The notes under the pieces are model-generated. The model had not been told where the DNA came from. It saw only the letters and a list, made by a program, of their open reading frames with translations, and ran no database searches. From positions 1 through 64,000 of the forward strand of contig JADJSS010000017.1 of the NCBI GenBank assembly GCA_016711605.1: DNA of 64,000 nt. The letters are read 5' to 3'. The stretch is from Saprospirales bacterium. GTDB lineage: Bacteria; Bacteroidota; Bacteroidia; Chitinophagales; JADIYW01. Made by a program: the position numbers and the translations under genes. Positions 34,396 to 42,905 of this stretch are shown one piece after another. The number at the start of each line of letters is the position of its first letter. Positions within the stretch are counted from its first letter, which is position 1.

Positions 34396-35345
34396 AAAAA
34401 ATTTACTTTTTTTTGAATGAATAATGAATTAATAGATTTATACTCGTGCGCATTTCGGATGGCTCTTGCAAACAGAGACGCTACCGATAGCACTTTTATT
34501 TTGGGTGAAGTTTGTTTTAAAGGAATGGTATCGCAAACCACTAATTCTGTTAAAGCAGATGCTTCAATTTTTTCATATGCTTTGCCTGATAAAACTGGAT
34601 GTGTAATTAAAGCACGAACGCTTTTTGCACCTTTTTCCATGATTAAATTTGCTGCAGAACATAAAGTTCCACCTGTATCAATTAAATCATCAACTAAGAT
34701 TACATTTTTACCAGTTACATCGCCAATTAAGCGCATAGATTCAATTTCGTTGAATTTTGCACGGTGTTTGTCGCAAATTACTAATTCTGCATCGAACTGA
34801 CGAGCATAACTTCTGGCGCGTTTAATTCCACCTACATCTGGTGAGGCAAACACTAAATCATCAAGTGCTAATTCTTTTAAATAAGGAATAAAAATAGCGT
34901 TTGCTTCTAAATGATCAACAGGAATATCGAAGAAACCTTGAATTTGTGGTGAATGCAAATCCATCGTCATGATACGTTGTGCACCAGCAGCTACCAACAT
35001 ATTGGCAACCAACTTCGCTCCGATGGCTACACGTGGTTTATCTTTTCTATCTTGTCGAGCCAATCCAAAATATGGCATCACAGCAACTACATAACCTGCT
35101 GATGCTCTTTTAGATGCATCTAATAACAGTAATAATTCCATTAAGTTGTCAGCAGGTGCAGAAGTAGTTTGAATACAAAAAACAAAAGAGCCGCGAATGC
35201 TTTCTGTAATTACAGGCTCAAACTCGCCGTCGCTGAATTGCATCACTTCAACTGGTGTTAAATCTTGGCCATAGCTTTCCGCTATCTTTTGAGAAAGATA
35301 AAGTGTATTTCTACCAGAAAGCAATCTTAAATCAGGAATTACCAC
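34353..35345 (-). CDS. prs: Ribose-phosphate pyrophosphokinase (3' end probably affected by an indel)
   Basis: A PRPP synthetase. FSDGEFEPVITESIRGSFVF, MPYFGLARQDRKDKPRVAIG, the catalytic MDLHSPQIQGFF and the PRPP loop VILVDDLIDTGGT are all present. It makes PRPP from ribose-5-phosphate and ATP. The family normally ends at about HEYKSINSLFI. Here the frame runs on 43 bases into rplY. Removing one A from the eight-A run near 34410 gives a stop at 34403, just before the rplY start, so the true end is probably 34403. The start is a GTG at 35345. A TATCTTTG box lies 22 bp upstream. Confidence 0.95.
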   Translation of the reverse strand: MVIPDLRLLSGRNTLYLSQKIAESYGQDLTPVEVMQFSDGEFEPVITESIRGSFVFCIQTTSAPADNLMELLLLLDASKRASAGYVVAVMPYFGLARQDRKDKPRVAIGAKLVANMLVAAGAQRIMTMDLHSPQIQGFFDIPVDHLEANAIFIPYLKELALDDLVFASPDVGGIKRARSYARQFDAELVICDKHRAKFNEIESMRLIGDVTGKNVILVDDLIDTGGTLCSAANLIMEKGAKSVRALITHPVLSGKAYEKIEASALTELVVCDTIPLKQTSPKIKVLSVASLFARAIRNAHEYKSINSLFIQKKVNFLCKQLPLAEKQDKA

Positions 35346-35367
35346 TTTTACGTTGATTTTTGAGGTG

Positions 35368-35375
35368 CAAAGATA
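35368..35375 (-). promoter_or_regulatory. Predicted -7 promoter box of prs-rplY
   Basis: On the minus strand TATCTTTG, followed by CACC, lies 22 bp upstream of the GTG start of prs. It exactly matches the TANNTTTG consensus and the TATCTTTGCACC sequence before rpsP at 36884. Confidence 0.7.
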
Positions 35376-35479
35376 GGAATTAATTAGTGAATTATAGAAT
35401 TATAGAATTGAATAATTCGGAATTTTAAAATTTGGTAATTTATCCAATTCGTTTAACAAGAAATCTGTACATTTAAAAA

Positions 35480-36259
35480 ATGAATAAACTCATTCAATTC
35501 TTCAAAAACTATTTTAATATTGATGTCATCAACATTGATAAAAAGATTGTAATTACCACAATATCAACTGCTTTAATTCTTACCATTTATCATTACTATA
35601 TCGCATTAAATGACTTTAGTGATTTATTGAACCAAATAGGTTTATCAACGTTTGCAAGCAATTATAAAGAAAACATTTTATTTTTTGGAAGCGAGCAATT
35701 GCAATATTTATTTCATTGGGTATTCTCTTGCTTTTTTCTATTTTTCTTAGTACCTGTTTTTATCATAAAAGTCATTTACAAGGAAAAACTTTCCGATAAT
35801 GGCTTAACCTTCAATATTGCATTTAAGCATTATGGAATTTATGTAACATTTATTTTAGTGATGTTGCCTGTAGTGTTCTTAGCTTCAAAAACAGCTGGTT
35901 TTCAAAATTTTTATCCACTGTTTAAAATTTCAGATAAAAGCAAAATTAACCAATTACTATTTTGGGAATTTTTGTATTTCTTTCAATTTGTATTCGTTGA
36001 ATTTTTCTTTCGTGGTTTTATGCTGCACACCATTAAACATAAATTTGGCTACTATTCCATTTTTATTGCGATGATTCCATATTGTATGTCGCACTTTGGC
36101 AAACCGTTTGGTGAAAGTGTTGGTGCTATTATCACTGGTTGTGTGTTAGGTTTTTTGAGTTTAAATACACGCACTATTTTTCTGAGCGTATTTTTGCATT
36201 ACACGATTGCAGTTATGATGGATATATTTGCACTATATCAACAAGGATTTTTTAAGTAA
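35480..36259 (+). CDS. CPBP family intramembrane glutamic endopeptidase-like protein
   Basis: A 259-residue protein with about seven membrane helices. The CPBP (Abi) motif 1, usually EExxxR, reads VEFFFRGFML, so the first Glu is replaced by Val while the second Glu and Arg remain. Motif 2 is FIAMIPYCMSHFGKPFGES with the His, and the last motif LSVFLHYTIAVMMD carries the second His. CPBP proteases process membrane proteins (for example CAAX-type or bacteriocin self-immunity). Activity may be altered by the missing Glu. Confidence 0.88.
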   Translation: MNKLIQFFKNYFNIDVINIDKKIVITTISTALILTIYHYYIALNDFSDLLNQIGLSTFASNYKENILFFGSEQLQYLFHWVFSCFFLFFLVPVFIIKVIYKEKLSDNGLTFNIAFKHYGIYVTFILVMLPVVFLASKTAGFQNFYPLFKISDKSKINQLLFWEFLYFFQFVFVEFFFRGFMLHTIKHKFGYYSIFIAMIPYCMSHFGKPFGESVGAIITGCVLGFLSLNTRTIFLSVFLHYTIAVMMDIFALYQQGFFK

Positions 36260-36322
36260 TTTTGAGTTATGATTTGTGAATTATGAGTTTAAGTTTTACA
36301 ATTTAATTTTTACATTTACATT

Positions 36323-36793
36323 ATGAACAAGATTGCTATTTTTCCAGGTTCTTTTGATCCAATTACGGTTGGGCACGTTGACATTGTGACGCGTGCCGTT
36401 CCATTGTTTGACGAAATAATTATTGCCATCGGCATCAACACACAGAAGAAATATTTGTTTCCATTGGAACAACGCATTGGCTGGATTAAAGAGGTTTTCA
36501 AAAATCAACCAACAGTTAAAGTAGAATCTTATAATGGATTGACAGTCAACTACTGTAAGCAAAAAAATGCAAAATATATTATTCGTGGAATTCGTTCATC
36601 AGCAGATTTTGAATATGAGAAAACAATTGCACAATTGAACCACATGATGGAACCAGAATTGGATACATTTTTGATATTATCATCACCAGAATTATCAGCC
36701 ATTTCATCTACTATTGTACGCGAAATCATTATTGGTGGTGGCGACACGAGCAAGTTTTTACCAAAAGAAGTGGTGATTAGTCGTGAGTTGTGA
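36323..36793 (+). CDS. coaD: Pantetheine-phosphate adenylyltransferase
   Basis: A 156-residue CoaD. The nucleotidyl-transferase motif FPGSFDPITVGHVDIV (with the T/HxGH signature) and ISSTIVREIIIGGGD are diagnostic. It adenylates phosphopantetheine in coenzyme A synthesis. The last codons (VISREL-stop) fall inside a GTCGTGAGT-type repeat (36779-36808), so the present C-terminus was probably set by that repeat. The following gene is rpsP, with its own promoter. Confidence 0.96.
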   Translation: MNKIAIFPGSFDPITVGHVDIVTRAVPLFDEIIIAIGINTQKKYLFPLEQRIGWIKEVFKNQPTVKVESYNGLTVNYCKQKNAKYIIRGIRSSADFEYEKTIAQLNHMMEPELDTFLILSSPELSAISSTIVREIIIGGGDTSKFLPKEVVISREL

Positions 36794-36808
36794 GTTGTAA
36801 GTCGTGAG
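36779..36808. repeat. GTCGTGAGT-type repeat at the coaD 3' end
   Basis: AGTCGTGAGTTGTGAGTTGT and following ten bases. A reverse-complement copy matching at 25 of 30 positions is at 38818-38847, just before trmD. The coaD stop codon lies within this copy. Confidence 0.7.
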
Positions 36809-36883
36809 ATTGAAATATCAACCTAAATGTTAAAATAACATCATTTTCTGCTTGTTTCATTCTTTAGTTAATGAATTAATTGC

Positions 36884-36891
36884 TATCTTTG
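36884..36891 (+). promoter_or_regulatory. Predicted -7 promoter box of rpsP
   Basis: TATCTTTG followed by CACCTC, the same sequence as before prs. It lies about 72 bp upstream of the rpsP start codon. Confidence 0.65.
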
Positions 36892-36962
36892 CACCTCAAA
36901 TTCAAAACCTGACCGTCAATATTGACAAAAACAGGAATTAAAAATTTAAAACATATTTTTAT

Positions 36963-37532
36963 ATGGCAACAAGATTAAGATTACAAAGACATGGTTCAAA
37001 AGGTTCTCCTTTTTACAAAATTGTAGCAGCTGACGCACGTGCTCGTAGAGATGGTCGTCACATCGAACAAATTGGAACGTACAATCCAACTTCTATTCCT
37101 GCAACGATCATTTTAGATGTAGACAAAGCAGTAAAATGGTTACAAAGTGGTGCTGAACCAACCGATACTGTAAAAGCAATTTTATCGTACAAAGGTGCAT
37201 TGTACAAAAAACATTTATTACGTGGTGTAGCAAAAGGCGTTGTGAAAGCAGAAGATGTTGAAACAAAATTTGCTGCTTGGTTAGAGCAAAAAGAAGGCAA
37301 AGCAATTGACCACAAAACAAAAGCTGATGCTGCAAAAAGAGCTAAAATTGAAGCTGCAGTAAACACACCTGCAAAAGTAAAAGAAGTAGAAGCACCAGTT
37401 GAAGAAGTAGCAGAAGCTACAACGGATGCTGTTGAAGAAGTAAAAGCAGAAGTAGTTGAAACAGTTGAAGAAGCGAAAGCAGAAGTTACTGAAGCTGCTG
37501 CAGATGCAACAGAAGAAAAAGCTGCAGAATAA
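36963..37532 (+). CDS. rpsP: 30S ribosomal protein S16 with C-terminal extension
   Basis: Residues 1-85 are canonical S16 (MATRLRLQRHGSKGSPFYKI, then VVAADARARRDGRHIEQIGT). Beyond about residue 115 the protein continues for some 75 residues rich in Ala, Glu, Val and Lys (repeats such as EEVAEATTDAVEEVKAEVVE), as seen in other Bacteroidota S16 proteins. It begins the rpsP-rimM-trmD-rplS operon. Its stop is followed by a terminator-like hairpin. Confidence 0.97.
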   Translation: MATRLRLQRHGSKGSPFYKIVAADARARRDGRHIEQIGTYNPTSIPATIILDVDKAVKWLQSGAEPTDTVKAILSYKGALYKKHLLRGVAKGVVKAEDVETKFAAWLEQKEGKAIDHKTKADAAKRAKIEAAVNTPAKVKEVEAPVEEVAEATTDAVEEVKAEVVETVEEAKAEVTEAAADATEEKAAE

Positions 37533-37552
37533 TAAACAAACTAATATTCATT

Positions 37553-37582
37553 AAAAATCTCAACTTTGGTTGAGATTTTTTA
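37553..37582 (+). terminator. Hairpin between rpsP and rimM (possible attenuator)
   Basis: A stem AAAAATCTCAAC / GTTGAGATTTTT with loop TTTG, ending in a T-run. An almost identical hairpin follows rplS at 39961. Because rimM follows at once, it probably causes partial termination or marks an mRNA 3' end. Confidence 0.7.
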
Positions 37583-37595
37583 ATTTATAGAAACA

Positions 37596-38093
37596 ATGGA
37601 ATTAATAAAAATAGGAAAAGCACTGAAAACACACGGCTACAAAGGTCATTTGAGAATTGCCATTGATGCATTTTATATGGATGACTTTGAAGACATGAAG
37701 ATTATTTTTATTGAGAACCTACCCTATTTTATTTTATCAAAAGATATAAATACAGATTCGCAAGCTATTATTTCTCTGGAAGATATAACCACGAAAGAAA
37801 TGGCATTTTTATTACAAGGAAAACCAATTTTTGCAAAAGAAGAAGATTTGACTGAAATTCTGGAAGACGATCCATATCAGGAAATTATTGGTTTTAAGAT
37901 GGTTGATAAAACGCATGGCGAACTTGGGAAAATTGAAAAGATCATTGAATTTCCGCAACAATATTTAGCACAAATCTTTCAGGACAAGAAAGAAATTTTG
38001 ATTCCGTTGAACAATACGTTCATCCAAAAAATAGATATAAAAAACAAAACGGTTTCTGTTCATTTACCAGATGGTTTTTTAGAGGTGTTTTAA
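37596..38093 (+). CDS. rimM: 16S rRNA processing/ribosome maturation factor RimM
   Basis: A 165-residue RimM. It starts LIKIGKALKTHGYKGHLRIA, the canonical N-terminal pattern, with a PRC-barrel C-terminal part (YQEIIGFKMVDKTHGELGKI, then ILIPLNNTFIQKIDIKNKTV). It acts in maturation of the 30S head near S19. Order rpsP-rimM-trmD-rplS is conserved in bacteria. The region just after its stop is the suspicious poly-A tract. Confidence 0.94.
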   Translation: MELIKIGKALKTHGYKGHLRIAIDAFYMDDFEDMKIIFIENLPYFILSKDINTDSQAIISLEDITTKEMAFLLQGKPIFAKEEDLTEILEDDPYQEIIGFKMVDKTHGELGKIEKIIEFPQQYLAQIFQDKKEILIPLNNTFIQKIDIKNKTVSVHLPDGFLEVF

Positions 38094-38108
38094 CCGCTCA
38101 AAAAGGCC

Positions 38109-38260
<152 letters not shown>

Positions 38261-38328
38261 TAAAAGCAATTTTATGTAATTTAAATAAATAATATTCCAA
38301 AAAAATACTTATTTACTTACTAATTACC

Positions 38329-38790
38329 ATGAAAAATTCATTACTCATTTCATTCTTACTTTTTGCAAAAAATATATTTAGCGAGACTACATTTTCAAAT
38401 AAAAATGAAACAAGCTATTTTAATTTCACCACTGCATGTACTCACCTATCAGCCAATAAAAATTTAGTCGTATCAAAAAATTTTTTGGCTACTAATGAAG
38501 AAACAGAATTAAGTGATTTAGTAAAAGCGAAACGATTAAAAATTTCTGGTGCAGTATTTACAGCTATTGGTGGTGCTGGTTTGATTGGAACTACCATTTT
38601 AACTGGTATTTTAGTACATAGTTATAACAACCAGAGCTCAACTACAAATAAAGAGTTTGCTCAAGTTGGCATCATCATTCCTGCATTGTTAGGATATGCA
38701 TCAAGTGCTGTTATGCTTACCATAGGTTTACCACAATTAGGTGTAGGCATTCACAAAACAAAAAAGTATAAGAAACTCATTTCTAAATAA
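38329..38790 (+). CDS. Hypothetical protein with signal peptide and two membrane segments
   Basis: A 153-residue protein of unknown family. The signal-like start is MKNSLLISFLLFAKNIFSE. Two glycine/alanine-rich membrane segments follow: ISGAVFTAIGGAGLIGTTIL (about residue 72) and VGIIIPALLGYASSAVMLTI. The end (KTKKYKKLISK) is basic. It lies between rimM and trmD, which are usually adjacent; the flanks are the poly-A tract and a repeat. It has no visible link to translation and may be an insertion. Confidence 0.55.
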   Translation: MKNSLLISFLLFAKNIFSETTFSNKNETSYFNFTTACTHLSANKNLVVSKNFLATNEETELSDLVKAKRLKISGAVFTAIGGAGLIGTTILTGILVHSYNNQSSTTNKEFAQVGIIIPALLGYASSAVMLTIGLPQLGVGIHKTKKYKKLISK

Positions 38791-38817
38791 AAATGTATTT
38801 TTGTCTGAGAAATTTTT

Positions 38818-38847
38818 CTCACGACTCATCACTCACGACTTACGACT
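38818..38847. repeat. GTCGTGAGT-type repeat before trmD (inverted copy)
   Basis: CTCACGACTCATCACTCACG and the next ten bases form the reverse complement of the repeat at the coaD 3' end (36779-36808), 25 of 30 bases identical. It ends 3 bp before the trmD start, so it supplies the leader of that gene. Confidence 0.7.
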
Positions 38848-38850
38848 CTT

Positions 38851-39531
38851 ATGCGTATCGATATACTTTCAGCAGTTCCAGATTTATTGCAAAGTTTCTT
38901 TGAACATTCTATTCTTAAGCGCGCCAATGAACGTAATCTGTTAGAAGTTCATCTTCATAATCTTCATGATTATTCTGCCAAAAAATTCAAGCAAATAGAT
39001 GATTACCAGTTTGGTGGTGGCGCAGGCATGGTGATGTGTATCGAACCAATTTTAAAATGTATCGAATCTTTACAAAAAGAAAGAAGGTACGACGAAATCA
39101 TTTTCACCACACCAGATGGTGAATTGCTGGAACAAAAAATGGTGAACACACTTTCTCTAAAAGAAAATATTATTATTCTTTGTGGTCACTATAAAGGCAT
39201 CGACGAACGATTGCGAGAACACATTATTACGAAAGAAATTTCGATTGGCAGTTATGTGCTTTCTGGTGGCGAATTGCCTGCTGCGATTATCGTTGATGCA
39301 ATTGGCCGATTAATTCCTGGTGTGTTGAATGATGAAACTTCTGCTTTGAGTGATTCTTTCCAAGATAATATGCTGGCACCACCTGTTTACACTCGACCTG
39401 CAGACTATAACGGCTGGAAAGTGCCTGAAATTCTGCTTTCCGGACATGAAAAGAAGATTGAAGAATGGCGAAATCAGCAAGCTTTGGAACGAACCAAGCA
39501 GCGCAGACCAGATTTATTACAAAATGATTAG
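38851..39531 (+). CDS. trmD: tRNA (guanine-37-N1)-methyltransferase TrmD
   Basis: A 226-residue SPOUT methyltransferase. MRIDILSAVPDLLQSFFEHS, DDYQFGGGAGMVMCIEPI and the SAM-knot motif GSYVLSGGELPAAIIVDA are diagnostic. It makes m1G37 in tRNAs, preventing frameshifts. Its ATG is 3 bp after a GTCGTGAGT-type repeat. rplS follows 58 bp on with its own promoter. Confidence 0.97.
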   Translation: MRIDILSAVPDLLQSFFEHSILKRANERNLLEVHLHNLHDYSAKKFKQIDDYQFGGGAGMVMCIEPILKCIESLQKERRYDEIIFTTPDGELLEQKMVNTLSLKENIIILCGHYKGIDERLREHIITKEISIGSYVLSGGELPAAIIVDAIGRLIPGVLNDETSALSDSFQDNMLAPPVYTRPADYNGWKVPEILLSGHEKKIEEWRNQQALERTKQRRPDLLQND

Positions 39532-39537
39532 TTAACA

Positions 39538-39567
39538 TTGATATTTATAAAAATCTGCGTATCTTTG
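39538..39567 (+). promoter_or_regulatory. Predicted promoter of rplS
   Basis: TTG at 39538-39540, 19 bp, then TATCTTTG at 39560-39567, the full Bacteroidota pattern. It lies 22 bp before the rplS start, overlapping the end of trmD closely, so rplS can be expressed separately. Confidence 0.7.
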
Positions 39568-39589
39568 CACACGTTTAAAAATAATAGCA

Positions 39590-39943
39590 ATGGACAAGGT
39601 AAAAGAATTAACTAAAAAATTGACAGAATCAAAAGGTCATCCTGATTTTAAAGCAGGTGACAACATAAATGTACACTACAAAATTATTGAAGGTGCGAAA
39701 GAACGTATTCAGATTTTCCGTGGCGATGTTATTCAACGCAAAGGAACTGGTGCAACGCAAACTTTCACAGTTCGTAAATTATCGAATGGTGTTGGTGTAG
39801 AACGTATTTTCCCTTTATCTTCACCAAATATTGAAAAAATTGAAGTGAATAAAATTGGTAAAGTGCGTCGTGCAAAAATTTTCTACATCAGAGAATTAAA
39901 AGGAAAAGCTTCAAGAATTAAAGAATCAATTAAATCTAGATAA
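39590..39943 (+). CDS. rplS: 50S ribosomal protein L19
   Basis: A 117-residue L19. FKAGDNINVHYKIIEGAKER, GDVIQRKGTGATQTFTVRKL and RRAKIFYIRELKGKASRIKE are canonical. L19 lies at the 30S-50S interface. It is the last gene of the rpsP operon region, with a predicted promoter of its own and a terminator after it. Confidence 0.98.
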   Translation: MDKVKELTKKLTESKGHPDFKAGDNINVHYKIIEGAKERIQIFRGDVIQRKGTGATQTFTVRKLSNGVGVERIFPLSSPNIEKIEVNKIGKVRRAKIFYIRELKGKASRIKESIKSR

Positions 39944-39960
39944 TTTAATTTTAGTTTATA

Positions 39961-39992
39961 AAAAAATCTCAACTTAGGTTGAGATTTTTTTT
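39961..39992 (+). terminator. Terminator after rplS
   Basis: Stem AAAAAATCTCAAC / GTTGAGATTTTTT with loop TTAG, ending in a T-run. It differs from the hairpin after rpsP only in loop and stem length. Confidence 0.88.
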
Positions 39993-40001
39993 GTTTATAT
40001 G

Positions 40002-40036
40002 AAGACCTTGAAAGTTTTAAAAACCTTCAAGGTCTT
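40002..40036. repeat. Palindromic AAGACCTTGAA repeat (relative of the sufD insert)
   Basis: Two 17-base arms around one A, with a single mismatch. The arm shares ACCTTCAAGGT and the TTTTAAAAA centre with the palindrome inside sufD (12492-12524). Here it is intergenic, just after the rplS terminator. Confidence 0.85.
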
Positions 40037-40040
40037 TATT

Positions 40041-41186
40041 TTAATTTAGCACTTGCAAACCAGCTTCGATATAATTCAGAATATCTTCGTTTTGACGAAG
40101 TGTATTTGCTGGATCGCGTTTTATTTTTTTACCTAAACGCACAATTACAGCATTTTTATCAGGAATGACATAAATAAATTGTCCTAAAATTCCTCTGAAA
40201 TATGGAATTTGATGTCCTTTGTAATTGAGCATCCAAGTTTGATAACCATACCAATTCACAGGATTTTTAAATTCTGAGTCTTTCATATCTGTTACACTTG
40301 TAGTCATATCTTTAATATAAGCAGCATCAATAACCTGAACTGAATCCCATTTTCCGTTTTGCAACACCATTTGACCAAGTTTAGCAAAATCGCGCGCTGT
40401 TGCATTCAAACAACAAAATGATTTTTCAACGCCATTTTTATCCGTGCTCCAAAGTGCATCTGACTCGGCTCCTAAAGGATTCCACAAGTATTCGTGTGCA
40501 TTTTCTGCAATAGATTTTTTCGTTACATTTTTGATGATATAACCTAAAATTTCGGTGCAAATACTCTGATATTCCCAAATTTTTCCTTGGTTGTTGCTCG
40601 GTCTAATTTTTATTTTATGCATTAATTTATCTAAATCATTTCCATAATACGATTCAGAAGTCAATGAAAAAATATTCATGTAAGATTCACTCCAATCCAA
40701 ATCACAACTCATGTTTAACACATTTTTTATGGTCAATTTGCCTGCTGGAATTTGTTCTAATTCTGGTACATATTTTTTAACATCATCATTTACGCTTATT
40801 TTTCCTTGCTCAACTAACTTGCCAATCAACAAAGCATTGATTGTTTTTGCCATTGAAAACGAACCTGAAATGGTTTCCTTATTATAGTTTTCCCAATAAT
40901 TTTCATAGACAATTTTTCCATCTTGAATCACTAAAAAAGCACAGGTTTGTCTTTCGTTAAAAAAATCAATCAACTCTTTTGAAGGTTGCTTTTTGTTGTA
41001 ATTATCTGCCACTAACCAAGGTTTTGGATGTTCAGATTTTTGGACTTTGTTATTAGGAAACAATTGATAATCATCTACATTAGCAAAGTTGTGTTTCAAA
41101 CCCATTTGTACATGAACAGGTAAAAAGAAATAAACAATTGCGAAGACTGCAACTGCTATCAGAAGTTTTTTAAGTTTTTGCATCAC
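40041..41186 (-). CDS. Serine hydrolase of the beta-lactamase/class C family
   Basis: A 381-residue protein with an N-terminal membrane or signal segment (KKLLIAVAVFAIVYFFLPVH). The catalytic SxxK is in SGSFSMAKTINALLIGKL, and the domain continues through WEYQSICTEILGYIIKNVTK, placing a Tyr in the Yx(N/S) position, to a late YFRGILGQFIYVIPDKNAVI. Such serine hydrolases act as penicillin-binding esterases, peptidases or beta-lactamases; the substrate is not determined. It converges with rplS across a palindromic repeat. Confidence 0.9.
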   Translation of the reverse strand: MMQKLKKLLIAVAVFAIVYFFLPVHVQMGLKHNFANVDDYQLFPNNKVQKSEHPKPWLVADNYNKKQPSKELIDFFNERQTCAFLVIQDGKIVYENYWENYNKETISGSFSMAKTINALLIGKLVEQGKISVNDDVKKYVPELEQIPAGKLTIKNVLNMSCDLDWSESYMNIFSLTSESYYGNDLDKLMHKIKIRPSNNQGKIWEYQSICTEILGYIIKNVTKKSIAENAHEYLWNPLGAESDALWSTDKNGVEKSFCCLNATARDFAKLGQMVLQNGKWDSVQVIDAAYIKDMTTSVTDMKDSEFKNPVNWYGYQTWMLNYKGHQIPYFRGILGQFIYVIPDKNAVIVRLGKKIKRDPANTLRQNEDILNYIEAGLQVLN

Positions 41187-41197
41187 TAAAAATAAAA

Positions 41198-41231
41198 AAA
41201 ATCGGACAAGTAATGAAACTTATCCGATTTT
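41198..41231. terminator. Hairpin terminator between the five-repeat protein and the serine hydrolase
   Basis: Stem AAATCGGA-C-AAGT / ACTT-A-TCCGATTT with one C-A mismatch, bordered by A-runs and T-runs. It probably ends the minus-strand transcript of the gene at 41435-42838. Confidence 0.65.
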
Positions 41232-41434
41232 ATATTTTGTAGATTTTTTTTTTACAATTTTTAACCATAGATTCATAGAAATAACAGCAAATCGTTTCGT
41301 AGTAAATTGTAGTTAGTAAAAGATACACATAATGTAAGCTTTGCTTACATCTATGATTTCCTTACTTAACGAAATAAATTGCTCTCAATTTATTTTACAC
41401 TATAAAAAACTATGTATCTATGTGTTTAATTTAT

Positions 41435-42838
41435 TTATAATTTTTTCAATGAAACTTTAAAGAAATAAGCGTCTGTTTTATCAGTAAAAATAATTTTTCC
41501 CGAATATAAACCATTTCCTTGGTGCGTTAAACCTTCGGCTACTTTTCCTGATTTTCCGATGTAATTACTTTTGTTTGAGTAAAAACTATCATCAGCGTCA
41601 ACATCTACAACTTTAACTTTGGTACCTTTTGCTATACTTTCGCCATAATTTATGTTTTTAGTAGTTGTAGTATTAGTTTTAGAGGTTGATGAGCTAGTAT
41701 TTTTAGATCCTGATTTTTTCAATTTAACCAAGAAGAAATAAGGTGAGTCGCCGCCATCTAATTTTACAGTTCCACCATAACCATTTTCACTAGCATCATA
41801 CGATAAATCATCACCTGCAACGCCTTTTTTTCCAATATAATCATCTTTATCGCTATAGTAGCTATCATCAGGACTTACAGCAGTTATTTCTACTTTATCA
41901 CCTTCTTTGATATCTTTATCATTTTTAGCACTTGTCCATTCATCACTGTTATTATCGCCATACATTGCATCATAAAGATATGCATCATCATCATCTGAAT
42001 TTTTGGTTGAAGTTTTAGTATCTTCTGCTGTTTTAACTAATTTTTTAACTGGTTCTTTAGAAAATTTGGCTTTGTAAAAATAAGCTGTTGAGCCATCATC
42101 ATACAAGAAGTCACCAGCATAATAGCCATTTTCTTTCATTGTCCAATCAGATTTATTTACGATTCCACGTTTTCCTATTTTATCGAAACGATCAGAAAAA
42201 TAAGAATCGTCTGAACTAATTTCAGCAAGATATAATGCAGTTCCTTTTTTAATAGTACCTGAAACAAATTTAATTGAAGAGGTAGTAGTTGATGAAGTTG
42301 AACTAGAAGAACTTCCAGTTTTACCTAATTTTACTTTGTAGAAATAATAACTTTTTCCATTATCTAAGATAACGCTACCAGAATAATATCCATCTTCATC
42401 ATCAGATAATTCAGCATCTGTTTTTCCTGTTTTTCCTTCGATTTCGCTTTTATCACTATAATAAGAATCATCTACAGAAACTTCAAGAATTTTTATCTTT
42501 GTGCCTTTAGAGATAGTACCTGAAAACAAATCACTACTGTTAAATGTCAACTTTCGTGGTGTTTGAGTAACTTCAACTTTTACATTTTTAAAAAAGCAAG
42601 TTCTGCCAGATTCAGTTTCTAAAGTACCAGAATAAAATCCATTATCATTTTTATCTAAAGTACCTAAGGTTGTTGCAGATTTGCCAACAAAATCGGCTCT
42701 TTCATCATAATAGGTATCGCCTTTTGCGATTTCTAAAATAGTTACTTTTGAACCTTTTGCAATACTAGACTGCGCGAATGACTGAGTTATAAAAAGGAAA
42801 GAAATGAGAAGATAAAATAAGTTTTTCATTTGAGTCAA
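41435..42838 (-). CDS. Secreted protein with five copies of an about 66-residue repeat
   Basis: I do not recognise the family. A signal peptide (MKNLFYLLISFLFITQSFAQ) precedes five repeats at about residues 25-90, 106-172, 193-260, 309-375 and 401-467. Their shared pattern is I.KGTKV.I.EV..DDSYYSDK, then IGK.G, NGYYSG, DG and YYF.KVKLKK, which looks like a small beta-barrel (SH3-like) unit. Ser/Thr-rich linkers separate repeats 2-3 and 4-5, and an acidic linker separates 3-4. The repeated Asp-Asp-Ser-Tyr and acidic residues suggest ligand or Ca binding, but that is inference. It stands alone, between nusB and the serine hydrolase. Confidence 0.85.
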   Translation of the reverse strand: MTQMKNLFYLLISFLFITQSFAQSSIAKGSKVTILEIAKGDTYYDERADFVGKSATTLGTLDKNDNGFYSGTLETESGRTCFFKNVKVEVTQTPRKLTFNSSDLFSGTISKGTKIKILEVSVDDSYYSDKSEIEGKTGKTDAELSDDEDGYYSGSVILDNGKSYYFYKVKLGKTGSSSSSTSSTTTSSIKFVSGTIKKGTALYLAEISSDDSYFSDRFDKIGKRGIVNKSDWTMKENGYYAGDFLYDDGSTAYFYKAKFSKEPVKKLVKTAEDTKTSTKNSDDDDAYLYDAMYGDNNSDEWTSAKNDKDIKEGDKVEITAVSPDDSYYSDKDDYIGKKGVAGDDLSYDASENGYGGTVKLDGGDSPYFFLVKLKKSGSKNTSSSTSKTNTTTTKNINYGESIAKGTKVKVVDVDADDSFYSNKSNYIGKSGKVAEGLTHQGNGLYSGKIIFTDKTDAYFFKVSLKKL

Positions 42839-42905
42839 TTAAATTTTAAAATGATGATGCAATTTACATACCAAAAAATAATTCTGAATACCAAATTAAT
42901 GGTAT

